From Nodosilinea sp. LEGE 06152 (GTDB lineage Bacteria > Cyanobacteriota > Cyanobacteriia > Phormidesmidales > Phormidesmidaceae): 64,000 nucleotides of DNA. Position numbers and translations under genes: made by a program. Shown one piece after another: positions 46,019 to 54,726 of the stretch. Location of the stretch: positions 143,236 through 207,235 of the forward strand of contig NZ_JADEWR010000004.1 in assembly GCF_015207525.1 (NCBI RefSeq). Reading direction: 5' to 3'. Positions within the stretch are counted from its first letter, which is position 1. Every line of letters starts with the position of its first letter. The notes beneath the pieces are model-generated. The model was given only the letters and a program-made list of their open reading frames with translations. It searched no databases and was not told the origin of the DNA.

Positions 46019-46858
46019 ATGCATCCAACCATCGACGACATCGACTTCCAGGCCCGCCAGGGAAGTGTAGCTGCCATTATTCAAATTTTGAATGAGCACT
46101 TTGCGGAGGAAGGCATTCGCACCCGCGCCATTCAAGACAGCGGCATTCTCCAGCTGTTGGTCGAAGCGCCCAGCGCCGATGCCCTACCCCGAGAAGCCGT
46201 GGTCGATCAGGTCCGCCACGTACTAGAAACGATTAGCCCTCGGGGCATTAGCCGCGTCAATATCAACAGCCGCATTGTGCAGGAGCAGCAGCTGCTGTGG
46301 CTCGACGAAATTAAGCGCGATCCCGAAAACAGCCTGCTGTGGTCAGAGCCGATCGTGCTCAAGCGCCCTAACCCGGCAGCTCGCCTGTGGCGCGACCTGC
46401 GTGCCCCTCGCCAGCGCAACCCTTTCTTAGACGACGTATATAAGAAGAAGCCGACGTCTAGCCGCAGCGCCTTCTGGCGCGGAATTATTGGCGGCGCTAG
46501 TCTGGCGCTGCTGCTGCTGCTGGTGGGATGGGCCACCAAAGACTGGCTAGGGGTCGATCTGAGGCTGAACGCACAAGACGACAGTTCCAGCGCCGCTGAT
46601 CCGGCCCCGGCCCCTGCTGCCCCAGTGGGGCAAGACCCCTTTGTGCTGGCGGTACGCATTGCCCAGCAGTCGGTGGAAGATGGCAAGTCGGCTACCACTG
46701 CCGCCGAATGGCTAGACCTAGCCGTGCGCTGGCAGCGGGCAGCGGATTTGATGGGTGAAGTGCCGCCCGAGGATGAGCGCTATGCGATCGCCCAAGACCG
46801 GGTGCAGACCTACTCTGCCAATAAAGCCATGGCCCTAATGGAAGCCGAGAAATTTTAG
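46019..46858 (+). CDS. Conserved hypothetical protein with one transmembrane helix
   Basis: The 279-residue protein has a cytoplasmic N-terminal alpha/beta region (about 1-100, including IIQILNEHFAEEGIRTRAIQDSGILQLLVEAP and RGISRVNINSRIV), one membrane helix (about 160-178, GGASLALLLLLVGWA), an Ala/Pro-rich linker and a helical tail (VRIAQQSVEDGKSATTAAEWLDLAVRWQRAADLM) that looks like a single helical-repeat module. I do not recognise a named family. It stands alone. Confidence 0.7.
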   Translation: MHPTIDDIDFQARQGSVAAIIQILNEHFAEEGIRTRAIQDSGILQLLVEAPSADALPREAVVDQVRHVLETISPRGISRVNINSRIVQEQQLLWLDEIKRDPENSLLWSEPIVLKRPNPAARLWRDLRAPRQRNPFLDDVYKKKPTSSRSAFWRGIIGGASLALLLLLVGWATKDWLGVDLRLNAQDDSSSAADPAPAPAAPVGQDPFVLAVRIAQQSVEDGKSATTAAEWLDLAVRWQRAADLMGEVPPEDERYAIAQDRVQTYSANKAMALMEAEKF

Positions 46859-47001
46859 GTTTTTGGTTTTTGGGGTAAACCTGGGGCAATCGTCGTGCCC
46901 TATGCAAGACCTAACCAAGTTCATGCAAAGGGCGCATAATGCCGTAGCTGGTGACTGGGGAGATTTGTTATATCAAAGCTATAGAAGCTTTATATATTGC
47001 C

Positions 47002-47139
47002 ATGTCTACCTTAAAATCTTCGCAGCCCACCTCGACCCCCGCTCGCAACGCCCTCGAAAACCGCGAAGACTTCAGCCTCTGGGCCGAAGCTGTCAAGCAG
47101 CAAATGCTGGAAGCCCTGCAAAAGCGGCAGCGCAGCTAG
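47002..47139 (+). CDS. Small protein of 45 residues
   Basis: An ATG at 47002 opens MSTLKSSQPTSTPARNALEN followed by REDFSLWAEAVKQQMLEALQ and KRQRS. The polar N-terminus and single amphipathic helix look like small conserved cyanobacterial proteins, but no family name can be given. No strong ribosome binding site. It may be real; conservation in relatives would decide. Confidence 0.4.
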   Translation: MSTLKSSQPTSTPARNALENREDFSLWAEAVKQQMLEALQKRQRS

Positions 47140-47173
47140 GGCATTGTCAAACACCAAGCCGCAAGATAAATGG

Positions 47174-47224
47174 CGTTGCTGAGTTGAGGCATGAACTTGG
47201 GTAGAGGCAAACAGCCGTTTGCCC
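47174..47224 (-). repeat. 51-bp dispersed repeat, copy 2
   Basis: The reverse complement differs at only a few positions from 24650-24700, including the GGGCAAACGGC-TGTTTGCC head and the CCCAAGTTCATGCCT-AA-TCAGCAACG tail. It lies in the gap before the BtuF-like gene. Confidence 0.85.
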
Positions 47225-47275
47225 ATCTAAGCAACGCTTAAGTTTTGATTTTTGCCTGAGGTCAGCAACCCCAAA

Positions 47276-48223
47276 CTAATCATTCCCAGAGTTAAAGGGC
47301 TGCCAACCCTGGCCTCGGTAGCCATAGCCAGCCCTCTCTGGGTAAAAAATTTCCGCCAAAATCTCTAAAGAATCGACCAGGCGAGGGCCAGGACGGTTGA
47401 AGTACTGGTTGCCATCGGTCAGGTAAACCCGACCCGTTTGTGCTGCTTTGAGCTGCGACCACTGAGGATGCGCCATCAGTGCCGCACTCTCGCGACGGGT
47501 GACGGCCAGGTCGTAGCCGCAGGGCATGATCACAATGACGTCTGGGTTAGCGGCGACCAACTCATCCCAACTCAACCAGGGGGAGTGCTGGCCGACTTGG
47601 CCAAAGAGCGATTTGCCCCCAGCTAACACCACCAGTTCGGGCACCCAGTTGCCGGCGGCCATCAGCGGCTCTGTCCATTCAATGCAGGCGACGGTGGGGG
47701 AGGGGATGTCGGTGGTGCGATCGCGACAGGTTTGCACCCGCTGCTTGAGCCCAGCTAAGACAGACTCCGCCTGTGCCTGCCCTGCCTCCCCTAGCAGAGC
47801 TATCCCGGTTCTATAAATGTCGTCCCAAACATCGGCTAGGCGGTTGGGGGAAAGCGAAATTAGCTGCGGCTGGCTCTGGGTGAGTTCGGCCACAGCGGCT
47901 TCTACATCCCCTAAGCTGACGGCACAGACTTCGCACTGAGCCTGAGTGATGATGTGGGTAGGTTGCAGCACCTCTAGCCTTTCAACATCAACCCGGTAGA
48001 CACTGAGGGCCGAGGTGAGTAGGTCACTCACCCGCTGGTGAATTTCGCCGCTGCTGCCCTCGGGGTTAAACTTGGGCGCAGTGCAGACGGGCAGCGCTTT
48101 GACGGCGGGCGGAAAGTCGCACTCGTGGCTGCGGCCCACCAGGAATTTCTCTAGCCCCAGGCTACAGACAATCTCGGTAGCGCTGGGAATGAGAGAGATG
48201 ATTCGGAGGGGCGGTTGGGTCAT
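47276..48223 (-). CDS. BtuF-like periplasmic-binding-fold protein without signal peptide
   Basis: The ATG at 48223 (MTQPPLRIISLIPSATEIVCSLG) is chosen over a TTG four codons upstream, giving 315 residues. RIISLIPSATEIVCSLGLEKFLVGRSHECDFP and LISLSPNRLADVWDDI are typical of the vitamin B12/iron-siderophore class III binding fold. There is no signal peptide and no adjacent permease or ATPase, so it is probably a cytosolic cobalamin-binding relative rather than a transporter subunit. Confidence 0.8.
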   Translation of the reverse strand: MTQPPLRIISLIPSATEIVCSLGLEKFLVGRSHECDFPPAVKALPVCTAPKFNPEGSSGEIHQRVSDLLTSALSVYRVDVERLEVLQPTHIITQAQCEVCAVSLGDVEAAVAELTQSQPQLISLSPNRLADVWDDIYRTGIALLGEAGQAQAESVLAGLKQRVQTCRDRTTDIPSPTVACIEWTEPLMAAGNWVPELVVLAGGKSLFGQVGQHSPWLSWDELVAANPDVIVIMPCGYDLAVTRRESAALMAHPQWSQLKAAQTGRVYLTDGNQYFNRPGPRLVDSLEILAEIFYPERAGYGYRGQGWQPFNSGND

Positions 48224-48329
48224 GGAAGATGCCAATTGAATTTCAGACTCATCCCTAACTTAATTGTCTCCACGCCCCAGTGCAGGAACATGCCCGTGCA
48301 CGCTCCAAACAGTTGTGCCAGTTGCGTTT

Positions 48330-48392
48330 AGAGACCGGGTGCCTGCTGTCTCGACCCAAGCCGTTGCTAGCAGCAGAAGGCACCCGGTCTCT
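48330..48392. terminator. Strong hairpin after the 48403 gene
   Basis: AGAGACCGGGTGCC (48330-48343) and GGCACCCGGTCTCT (48379-48392) make a perfect 14-bp stem, extended inward by TGCTG/CAGCA. It lies just beyond the stop of the minus-strand small gene. A T-run is missing, so it may be a mobile palindrome rather than a terminator. Confidence 0.55.
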
Positions 48393-48402
48393 TTGGGAAC
48401 AG

Positions 48403-48708
48403 CTACTCAATGAGAACCGTTCTGGTGAGAATGACCATCCACGTCTCGACTCCGCTCGACGACCCGGCGGCTGTTGCTCTATCGACGCTGGGGGGCGCGG
48501 GGATGGGGTCGCTCCAGTCGTTGGGGTCGGCGTAGCCGAGGGCGTGGAGGATTTTGATGGTGCGATCGATGCCTGCCAGGCTGCCAAAGAGCATGTGGCG
48601 CACCTTTTCGGGATTGATGCCTTTGTTAATGGCTCCAGACCTGGGCGGGAGCGGCAGGGAATTGGTCTCTTGGTTGTTGCTGGCTTCTGGTTCGAGATAT
48701 TCAAACAT
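48403..48708 (-). CDS. Small conserved cyanobacterial protein
   Basis: The ATG at 48708 gives 101 residues, with AAGGAA about nine bases upstream. The pattern LFGSLAGIDRTIKILHALGYADPNDWSDPIP and the end GVETWMVILTRTVLIE belong to a small soluble family common in cyanobacteria; no function is known. The N-terminal MFEYLEPEASNN is acidic. Confidence 0.65.
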   Translation of the reverse strand: MFEYLEPEASNNQETNSLPLPPRSGAINKGINPEKVRHMLFGSLAGIDRTIKILHALGYADPNDWSDPIPAPPSVDRATAAGSSSGVETWMVILTRTVLIE

Positions 48709-49261
48709 CGGTTCTGTTTCCTTTAGTGATGGGAAGAAAACAGAACGCGAAAACCCCAGCCACCCGCAGCGCAAGTGCAAACTGAGGGGGCTAGGGTACC
48801 ATGGGCCTAGCCTCGCAATCTGCTGGTTAGATTTGCGGGGTTAGCTGTCTGTTGGTGCCGCAAACACCTTCAGACAGCGCTAAGATTTTCGAGTTCTGCA
48901 AGACAACCGCTCTGCTCGAACGGCTTAACGTAAAAGAGTAATGGTACAAGTGCTCCCCGTCAACCGTAGAGGATGGCACGATGCTCTGGCAGATGTTTTT
49001 AGTTAGACAGAATAGTTCTGCCTCTTTACCCTTGGTAGGGCTACTATGCAGATTATCTGCTGTATATCTACTCCCCAGGGGAATTAGATTGCGAATAAAC
49101 TGTATATCTATCCTGTAGTAGGGAATTAGGCAGATAGGAGCGATCCAAAAAAAGTTATACAGCTTTAGTCGGTGAGTTAGGGGGAAAGTTCTTTAGGATA
49201 TTGGAAGATTCTAAAACTGTGCATTTTAGTGCCATGTTCGATCGTAGTGGATTGAGGCGAG
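48709..49261. other. 553-bp gap at the left edge of the AT-rich island
   Basis: No credible gene. Base composition drops toward AT from about 49000. Two copies of CTGTATATCTA (in TGCTGTATATCTACTCCCC and AAACTGTATATCTATCC, about 49060-49120) form an imperfect direct repeat before the island's first gene. Confidence 0.4.
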
Positions 49262-50011
49262 ATGGAAATTATTAGGCGCATTATTTCAGACATACGTAAA
49301 GGTGAAAACATTGATCTTTACCTCTTCGCGCTCGCAGCACTCGCATTAGCAATCCTTAATGGATTAGGTTTGGCTTCCAAAACTCTTATTGAATCGGTTA
49401 CGCTAGCTTTATTGGGATTACTAGCAGCTTATAGTCTCGGAATTCGAGATCGATTGAATGGCATAAATGATAAGTTCACAGGAACAAGTAATCTTCTCTA
49501 CGAAGAGCTTCCATCTAATTTGCGAGATGCTACTATATCCAACTCGAAAGAGTTATTTATCATTGGCATATCCCTCAATCGCACCATAGCAACGTTTTAC
49601 TCTCAACTAGAGCAGAAATTAAAAGACGGTCAGAAGATCAAAATTCTTGTTGTCGATCCCAATGGTGAAGCGGTTAAGTTGATACCACAAAGAATATACC
49701 GACCTATATCTAATCAGCGGCTGAGTGACAAAATATCAGACACTTTATTGCTCACTTGTAGTTTGCATTCAAAGGCATCGGATCAAATTGAAATAAGAAC
49801 GATTGACTTTCCAATTTCCTTTGGTTGCTTTGCATCCAATATAGAGATGAGCGATGGTTCTATCTACATCGAGTACTACTCTTATAAAACCACTAGAGAT
49901 TTACCGTGTGTTGTGGTTTCCTCTCGAAAAAACCCATATTGGTATAGTGTGTACAAAATTGAGGTTCTAAACCTTTGGAATGCTGGTAAAGAGTGGCATT
50001 GCAAGTCTTAG
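49262..50011 (+). CDS. Two-helix membrane protein with phospholipase D-like domain
   Basis: The 249-residue protein has two transmembrane helices near the N-terminus (about 19-37 and 43-60). A cytosolic domain follows (about 90-245) in which ELFIIGISLNRTIATFYSQLEQKLKDGQKIKILVVDPNGEA and the later SIYIEYYSYK, PYWYSVYKIEVLNLWNAGKEW resemble a PLD-like fold without HKD motifs. Proteins of this shape occur in accessory and defence regions, but no function is known. AT-rich codon use sets it apart from the flanking core genes. Confidence 0.6.
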   Translation: MEIIRRIISDIRKGENIDLYLFALAALALAILNGLGLASKTLIESVTLALLGLLAAYSLGIRDRLNGINDKFTGTSNLLYEELPSNLRDATISNSKELFIIGISLNRTIATFYSQLEQKLKDGQKIKILVVDPNGEAVKLIPQRIYRPISNQRLSDKISDTLLLTCSLHSKASDQIEIRTIDFPISFGCFASNIEMSDGSIYIEYYSYKTTRDLPCVVVSSRKNPYWYSVYKIEVLNLWNAGKEWHCKS

Positions 50012-50184
50012 TTTATTTGCTGTATAACAATTGAGATGGAGCAGACAGAACAAACCTCTTCATTCTAAACTCAAGGCTACTGTTGCCGATCATCTCAATC
50101 GTTATACAACTTGATAAAATTATTATAAGGCGAAATAAGGCAAAAATACTATGTTAATTAACATATGGAGGTTTAATAGAACTT

Positions 50185-50973
50185 GTGGGCGAAGAACTCC
50201 GGCGGCTTAGCAAACGTCGAAAAGCACTCCATCAGCTACGTGAAATTGGAGAACGTCAAGATAACACGCTTGTCATTCACTACTCATGTGAAAGTTTTTA
50301 TGACAGATTAGATGGTTCAACACCAAGAATCACTTCAATCGCTGTTCGCAATTTTGCATCGGGTCAAACTGAATCATTTTCAATTCATAAGATTGCTGAA
50401 TTATCTCATCTCCTACCGGCACAAATTGTTAATCATTACGATGATCTTGAGCATCAGATGCTTGACGAGTTTTTTCGTTTTTTAACGAGGAATGAGCGGT
50501 GTATTTGGGTTCACTGGAATATGAGGGATATCAATTATGGTTTTCAAGCCATTGAACATAGATATCGGGTTCTCGGTGGTAAGCCAGTACGTTTGCCTGA
50601 GGAAAGGAAATTTGATCTAGCTCGTGCTCTCGGAGATGTTTATGGACGCGATTATATAGGTCATCCTAGGCTTGAAAGTCTCACTAAAAAGAATAAAATT
50701 TCTGACATTGGATATCTTAGTGGTAAAGATGAAGCGGCAGCATTTGAAACCAGGGAGTTTGTGAAACTTCATCAATCAACATTACGTAAAGTTAATGTTC
50801 TCGCAAGTATCTTTGAGCGCACACTGCAAGGAAGTCTTCAGACAAATGCTAAATGGTATCAAATTTACGGCTTTCACCCAAAAGCTTTGTTGGAAATTGT
50901 CACTGAACATTGGATCTGGAGCTTGATCGTTGTGATTGCAACAGTTCTCAGCATCGTAGTTGTATTCTTGTAA
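50185..50973 (+). CDS. Membrane-anchored protein with possible DEDD/RNase H-like fold
   Basis: The 262-residue protein does not match a named family I know. LVIHYSCESFYDRLDGSTPRITSIAVRN, WVHWNMRDINYGFQAIEHRY and KFDLARALGDVYG suggest the layout of a DEDD 3'-5' exonuclease fold, with DEAAAFETREFVKLH at the fourth site, but the first acidic motif reads SCES, so activity is doubtful. A single C-terminal transmembrane helix (about 241-262) anchors it. GTG start with GGAGG 13 bases upstream. Same island and strand as the PLD-like gene. Confidence 0.55.
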   Translation: MGEELRRLSKRRKALHQLREIGERQDNTLVIHYSCESFYDRLDGSTPRITSIAVRNFASGQTESFSIHKIAELSHLLPAQIVNHYDDLEHQMLDEFFRFLTRNERCIWVHWNMRDINYGFQAIEHRYRVLGGKPVRLPEERKFDLARALGDVYGRDYIGHPRLESLTKKNKISDIGYLSGKDEAAAFETREFVKLHQSTLRKVNVLASIFERTLQGSLQTNAKWYQIYGFHPKALLEIVTEHWIWSLIVVIATVLSIVVVFL

Positions 50974-51014
50974 ACCGTCTAATAATTCGATCGGAGAGCG
51001 ATCGCAGATCTCCT

Positions 51015-51174
51015 GTAGGTTGGGTTGACGAAGGAAACCCAACAAGCCCAAAAGGTCTTTACTCCCAAACCATCGTGTCTTAAAGGGTAATCTCTATCAG
51101 TTCCCCAATCGTTTTGACTGAATGGTTGCGTCGTTTTTCTAAGTGTTGGGTTTTGCCAGCTCAACCCGACCTGC
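51015..51174. mobile_element. Inverted pair of cyanobacterial 30-bp repeats, MITE-like
   Basis: GTAGGTTGGGTTGACGAAGG-AAACCCAACA at 51015-51044 is faced by its diverged inverse at 51144-51174 (TGTTGGGTTTTGCCAGCTCA then ACCCGACCTGC). The unit is a widespread cyanobacterial intergenic repeat. Two inverted copies 100 bp apart look like the ends of a small non-autonomous element; no transposase lies inside. It occupies most of the 50974-51272 gap. Confidence 0.55.
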
Positions 51175-51272
51175 TTACTGTTCAACGTTAGCACCGAGGC
51201 GAATACTCTAAAAAAACGGCACAAGACCGAGGAGAGCTATAATCTTAGGCAAGTGATTTTCTATCCAGAGTC

Positions 51273-51635
51273 ATGACTACAGTAGCCATTCTGCCTATCT
51301 CCGGTGCTAACGGCGAAAAAACCTATCGAGCGATCGCAGGGGATAAACATTCTGTGGGGAAAACTGCTGGTCAAGCTTTAGATGCTTTAACGGCCCAGCT
51401 TGACGAAATGGAATTTAGTGCGCTACTAGTCATTCAAAGTTTCCAACCTGATTCTTTTTTTAATGCAGAACAGCAGGAACGACTATCGGAATTGATGGAG
51501 TCTTGGCGATCAGCCCGAGATCAAGGTTTGGCACTACCACCAGAACAACAAGTAGAACTAGACAGCCTTGTTGAACTTGAGTTGCGAGCAGCAACAGCCC
51601 GTACTGCGGCTTTCATGCAACAGGGCAATTCATGA
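51273..51635 (+). CDS. Small acidic partner protein of the HNH gene
   Basis: The 120-residue acidic, Leu- and Glu-rich protein has no membrane segment. Middle and C-terminal parts are helical (AEQQERLSELMESWRSARDQG, ELDSLVELELRAATARTAAF). No named family is recognised. It overlaps the HNH gene by four bases (ATGA), so the two are made together; an inhibitor or specificity partner is possible but not shown. Confidence 0.65.
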   Translation: MTTVAILPISGANGEKTYRAIAGDKHSVGKTAGQALDALTAQLDEMEFSALLVIQSFQPDSFFNAEQQERLSELMESWRSARDQGLALPPEQQVELDSLVELELRAATARTAAFMQQGNS

Positions 51636-52033
51636 ATCCTTATTACACGGAGGTTGCTCAGAGAGCGAGCCATCGTTGTGAATATTGCAAGGCTCCTGAA
51701 GTGGTTTTCAATTTTCCATTTGAAGTAGAGCACATTGTTCCCCTGTCTCGACAAGGTTCAAATGATGAAGCCAATCTAGCCCTTGCTTGTCGTTCCTGTA
51801 ATCTTCGTAAGGGCAATCGTATCAGTGGAGAATCTTCCCGCGCTAATGCACAAGTTCGTTTCTTTCACCCACGAGAGGATCTATGGAGTGAGCATTTCCA
51901 GGTAATTCCTGAATCGGGTGAAATTTTAGGGATAACTCCGATTGGCGAGGTTACTGTGGAGTATTTGGCAATGAATAGTTTTGCTCAAGTGGCAGCACGA
52001 CAGTTATGGATTCGCTTAGGGATGTTTCCATAG
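51632..52033 (+). CDS. HNH endonuclease family protein
   Basis: The 133-residue protein has the zinc-supported HNH fold: [47 protein letters not shown], with two CxxC pairs, the EHIVP histidine and the central asparagines. The family cuts DNA as stand-alone nucleases or parts of defence modules. It is coupled to the small gene before it. Confidence 0.88.
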   Translation: MNPYYTEVAQRASHRCEYCKAPEVVFNFPFEVEHIVPLSRQGSNDEANLALACRSCNLRKGNRISGESSRANAQVRFFHPREDLWSEHFQVIPESGEILGITPIGEVTVEYLAMNSFAQVAARQLWIRLGMFP

Positions 52034-52166
52034 CCGCACAATACAACAACTGTGGTACAGCGGATTTCAGAACCGCATGGATGAAAAACAAAGACTCTGG
52101 CAGCGGCTGACTATAACCGCTAGAACAAAACACAATGTTGACGATCGAAGCACCAGGGAGTCAGTG

Positions 52167-52622
52167 ATGACAGACAGTAAACCTCACAAAACGGGCCAGT
52201 GTAGATGTGGGCAGGTTCAGTTTGAAGTCAGCTCAGAACCGCTAATGACGATGGCGTGTCACTGCACCGGCTGCCAGCAAATGACCGCAAGCGCCTTTAG
52301 TTTGAGCACACTTTACCCCAGCAGCGGGTTCAAAGTAACGCTGGGTGAACCTGCGATCGGTGGACTGCACGGCGCAACACGGCATTATTTTTGTGCCCAC
52401 TGCATGAGCTGGCTATTCACGCACCCCGAGGGTATGGATGACTTCGTCAACGTGCGATCGACGATGATGGAAGATGCCCAATCTTACAGCCCATTTATCG
52501 AGACCTACACTGACGAAAAGCTGCCCTGGGCAACAACACCCGCCGTCCACAGCTTTGCAAAATTTCCACAGCCAGAAGATTTTCCGGCGTTGCTGGCTGA
52601 GTTTGCCAAACGACTTGATTAG
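52167..52622 (+). CDS. GFA family (glutathione-dependent formaldehyde-activating-like) protein
   Basis: The ATG at 52167, six bases after GGGAG, gives 151 residues; an ATG 30 codons upstream is less likely. Zinc-site cysteines are in [20 protein letters not shown] and FCAHC. Family members are small zinc proteins, few with proven activity. Convergent with the EF-G-like gene; a shared hairpin lies between. Confidence 0.87.
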   Translation: MTDSKPHKTGQCRCGQVQFEVSSEPLMTMACHCTGCQQMTASAFSLSTLYPSSGFKVTLGEPAIGGLHGATRHYFCAHCMSWLFTHPEGMDDFVNVRSTMMEDAQSYSPFIETYTDEKLPWATTPAVHSFAKFPQPEDFPALLAEFAKRLD

Positions 52623-52631
52623 ATGGCAGTT

Positions 52632-52665
52632 AGACCCCAGAGTTTTTGCAAAAGCTCTAGGGTCT
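52632..52665. terminator. Convergent hairpin between GFA and EF-G-like genes
   Basis: AGACCC-AGAG-TTTTTGC pairs with GCAAAAG-CTCT-GGGTCT across 52632-52665, almost fully paired with two single-base bulges. It can fold from either strand and lies between the stops of two converging genes, so it is probably bidirectional. Confidence 0.6.
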
Positions 52666-52695
52666 GTTGAGAGAGACACTATTCAGCGGGTGTGG

Positions 52696-54726
52696 TTAGC
52701 GATCGCCCCCTGTACTGGCCAAGATCCGCTCGGTCAGCTTCTCGGGCACCGGGTCGAGGTGGTCGTAGGTCCACTTAAAAAAGCCCACGCCCATCGTCAG
52801 CGACCTGAGTTCCAGAATCATGGTCTGCATTTCCGCCTGGGGCAGGTGCCCGGTCACTACATCCCAGCCGGGCCAGTCGGCCTTGCCCTCGTAGCCCAAA
52901 ATCTGGCCGCGACGGCCTGTGATCAGCTTTAACACATTAGAGGTGTAGAGGCTGGGCACCGAAATTTCGACCTGGGCGATGGGCTCGAGCAGGGTGGGGG
53001 TGCAGGCCGCTAGCCCTTCCTGCATGGCGATGCGGGCCGCCTGCTTGAAGGCGTTGTCGGAGCTATCGACGTTGTGATACGAGCCATTGGTGAGCGTCAC
53101 CGCCACATCCACCACCGGGAACCCCAATGGCCCGTGGTCGAGGTACTCGCGCACCCCGGTTTCGACGCTGGGGATGTACTGCTTGGGCACCACGCCGCCC
53201 ACGATGGTGTCGCTAAAGGCAAAGCCGTCGCCGCGCGGCAGCGGCTGAATGGAGAGATACACGTCGCCAAACTGGCCGTGGCCACCGCTCTGGTGCTTGT
53301 AGCGGCCATGCACCGACTCTTTGGCCTGGCGGATAGTTTCTTTGTAGGGCACCTGGGGCAGGTGGGTGGCCATGGGCAGGTTGTACTTGCGGCTGAGGCG
53401 ATCGATCGCCAGCTTCAGGTGCACATCGCCCTGGCCCCAGAGAATGACCTCGTGGGTGTCGCCGTGCTGCTCCCAAAAGAGCGAGGGGTCTTCCTCCAGC
53501 AGCTTGGTCAGGGCGGCGCTGAGCTTAACCTCGTCGCTGCGCTTGGCGGGGGCAATGGCCAGGGCGTAGACCGGGTCGATCACCGGGGCCTTTGGCAACA
53601 GGGTGTCGGGGGTGCCCTGGAGCGTGAGGGTGTCGCCGGTCTGGGCACCCTCCAGGCGGGCTACGGCGACAATGCGGCCGGCCTCGGCCCGGCTGAGGCT
53701 GTTCTGCTGGGTGCCCATTAGGTCGTAGAGGCCGCCCATGCGATCGCCATTCAGACTGTCGCCATCCTTCAGCTCGCCGCACCAGACCCGCACCAGCGAT
53801 AGCTTGCCGCCCTGCGGGGTGTAGTAGGTCTTGAGCACCTGGGCCAGGGTAGCGTCGTCGCAGGCAATGCCTCTGCGATCGCAGGTAATGCTGGGTTCAG
53901 GCGCTTCTTTGACCAGGGCATCGAGCAGGGGCCGCACGCCGTAGTCGGCCTGGGCCACGCCAATAAACACGGGTACGATCAGGTCGGCCCCCAGCTCCAT
54001 TTTTAGGTCGCGGACAATTTCGTCTTCGGGGGGAGTAATATCTTCCAGCAGTTCTTCGAGCAGGTGGTCGTCGTAATCGGCCAGGGTTTCGAGCATTTCG
54101 GCGCGGGCGGCCTGTTCTTCTGCCTGAAGCGAGGGTGGCAGAGGCACAGGGTCGGCGGGGGCACCGGGGTGGTAGTGAAAGGCCTGCTCAGTCACCAGGT
54201 CGATAAAGCCTACTAAATCCTGGTTTTGGCGAATTGGGTACTGCTGCGGAATCACCGGGCGCGAGGAAACCTGACGCAGGGCAGCCAGCACGTCGGCAAA
54301 GGTACCGTTGGCGCGATCGAGCTTGTTGATCCAGATCAGGTGCGGAATTTCCCAGGTATCGAGAAATTGCAGCAGGGGCGAGAGGGTGAGCACCTTATTG
54401 GGGTCGGCTTCGCAGACTACGATCGCCGCATCGACCCCCATCAGGGCGTGGTTGGTTTCCTGCTGTAGCTCAACCGAGCCGGGGCAGTCTACGAACGTAA
54501 AAGAAATGCCGCCGTACTGAGTACTGGCGGCATTTAGTTCAACGGTCATGTGTCGGGCGCGGGCCTCCGGGCAGCTATCGCCGAGGGTGTTGCCCTCATC
54601 GACGCTGCCCTTGCGGGTAGTGGCCCCAGTGACCGAGAGAATGCTTTCTAACAATGTTGTCTTACCGCTAGAGTAAGCACCCACCAGCGCCACATTGCGC
54701 CGGCCTGAAAGGACGTTTTGGGTCAT
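52696..54726 (-). CDS. Divergent elongation factor G-like GTPase
   Basis: The ATG at 54726 (MTQNVLSGRRNVALVGAYSSGKTT), with AAGGAG six bases upstream, gives 676 residues; the frame extends 16 codons upstream without support. It has the domain order of EF-G. The GTPase motifs are G1 GAYSSGKTT, G3 DCPGS and G4 NKLD; G1 differs from the usual GHVDAGKTT. The domain IV/V signature GGVVPKQYIPSVETGVREYL is present. Cyanobacteria often have such an EF-G-like protein beside the main EF-G; its role is unclear. Confidence 0.9.
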   Translation of the reverse strand: MTQNVLSGRRNVALVGAYSSGKTTLLESILSVTGATTRKGSVDEGNTLGDSCPEARARHMTVELNAASTQYGGISFTFVDCPGSVELQQETNHALMGVDAAIVVCEADPNKVLTLSPLLQFLDTWEIPHLIWINKLDRANGTFADVLAALRQVSSRPVIPQQYPIRQNQDLVGFIDLVTEQAFHYHPGAPADPVPLPPSLQAEEQAARAEMLETLADYDDHLLEELLEDITPPEDEIVRDLKMELGADLIVPVFIGVAQADYGVRPLLDALVKEAPEPSITCDRRGIACDDATLAQVLKTYYTPQGGKLSLVRVWCGELKDGDSLNGDRMGGLYDLMGTQQNSLSRAEAGRIVAVARLEGAQTGDTLTLQGTPDTLLPKAPVIDPVYALAIAPAKRSDEVKLSAALTKLLEEDPSLFWEQHGDTHEVILWGQGDVHLKLAIDRLSRKYNLPMATHLPQVPYKETIRQAKESVHGRYKHQSGGHGQFGDVYLSIQPLPRGDGFAFSDTIVGGVVPKQYIPSVETGVREYLDHGPLGFPVVDVAVTLTNGSYHNVDSSDNAFKQAARIAMQEGLAACTPTLLEPIAQVEISVPSLYTSNVLKLITGRRGQILGYEGKADWPGWDVVTGHLPQAEMQTMILELRSLTMGVGFFKWTYDHLDPVPEKLTERILASTGGDR

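Noticed and set aside
53074..53721. 215-codon plus-strand frame antisense to the EF-G-like gene
   Set aside because: His/Gly/Val-rich shadow of the GTPase gene without motifs.
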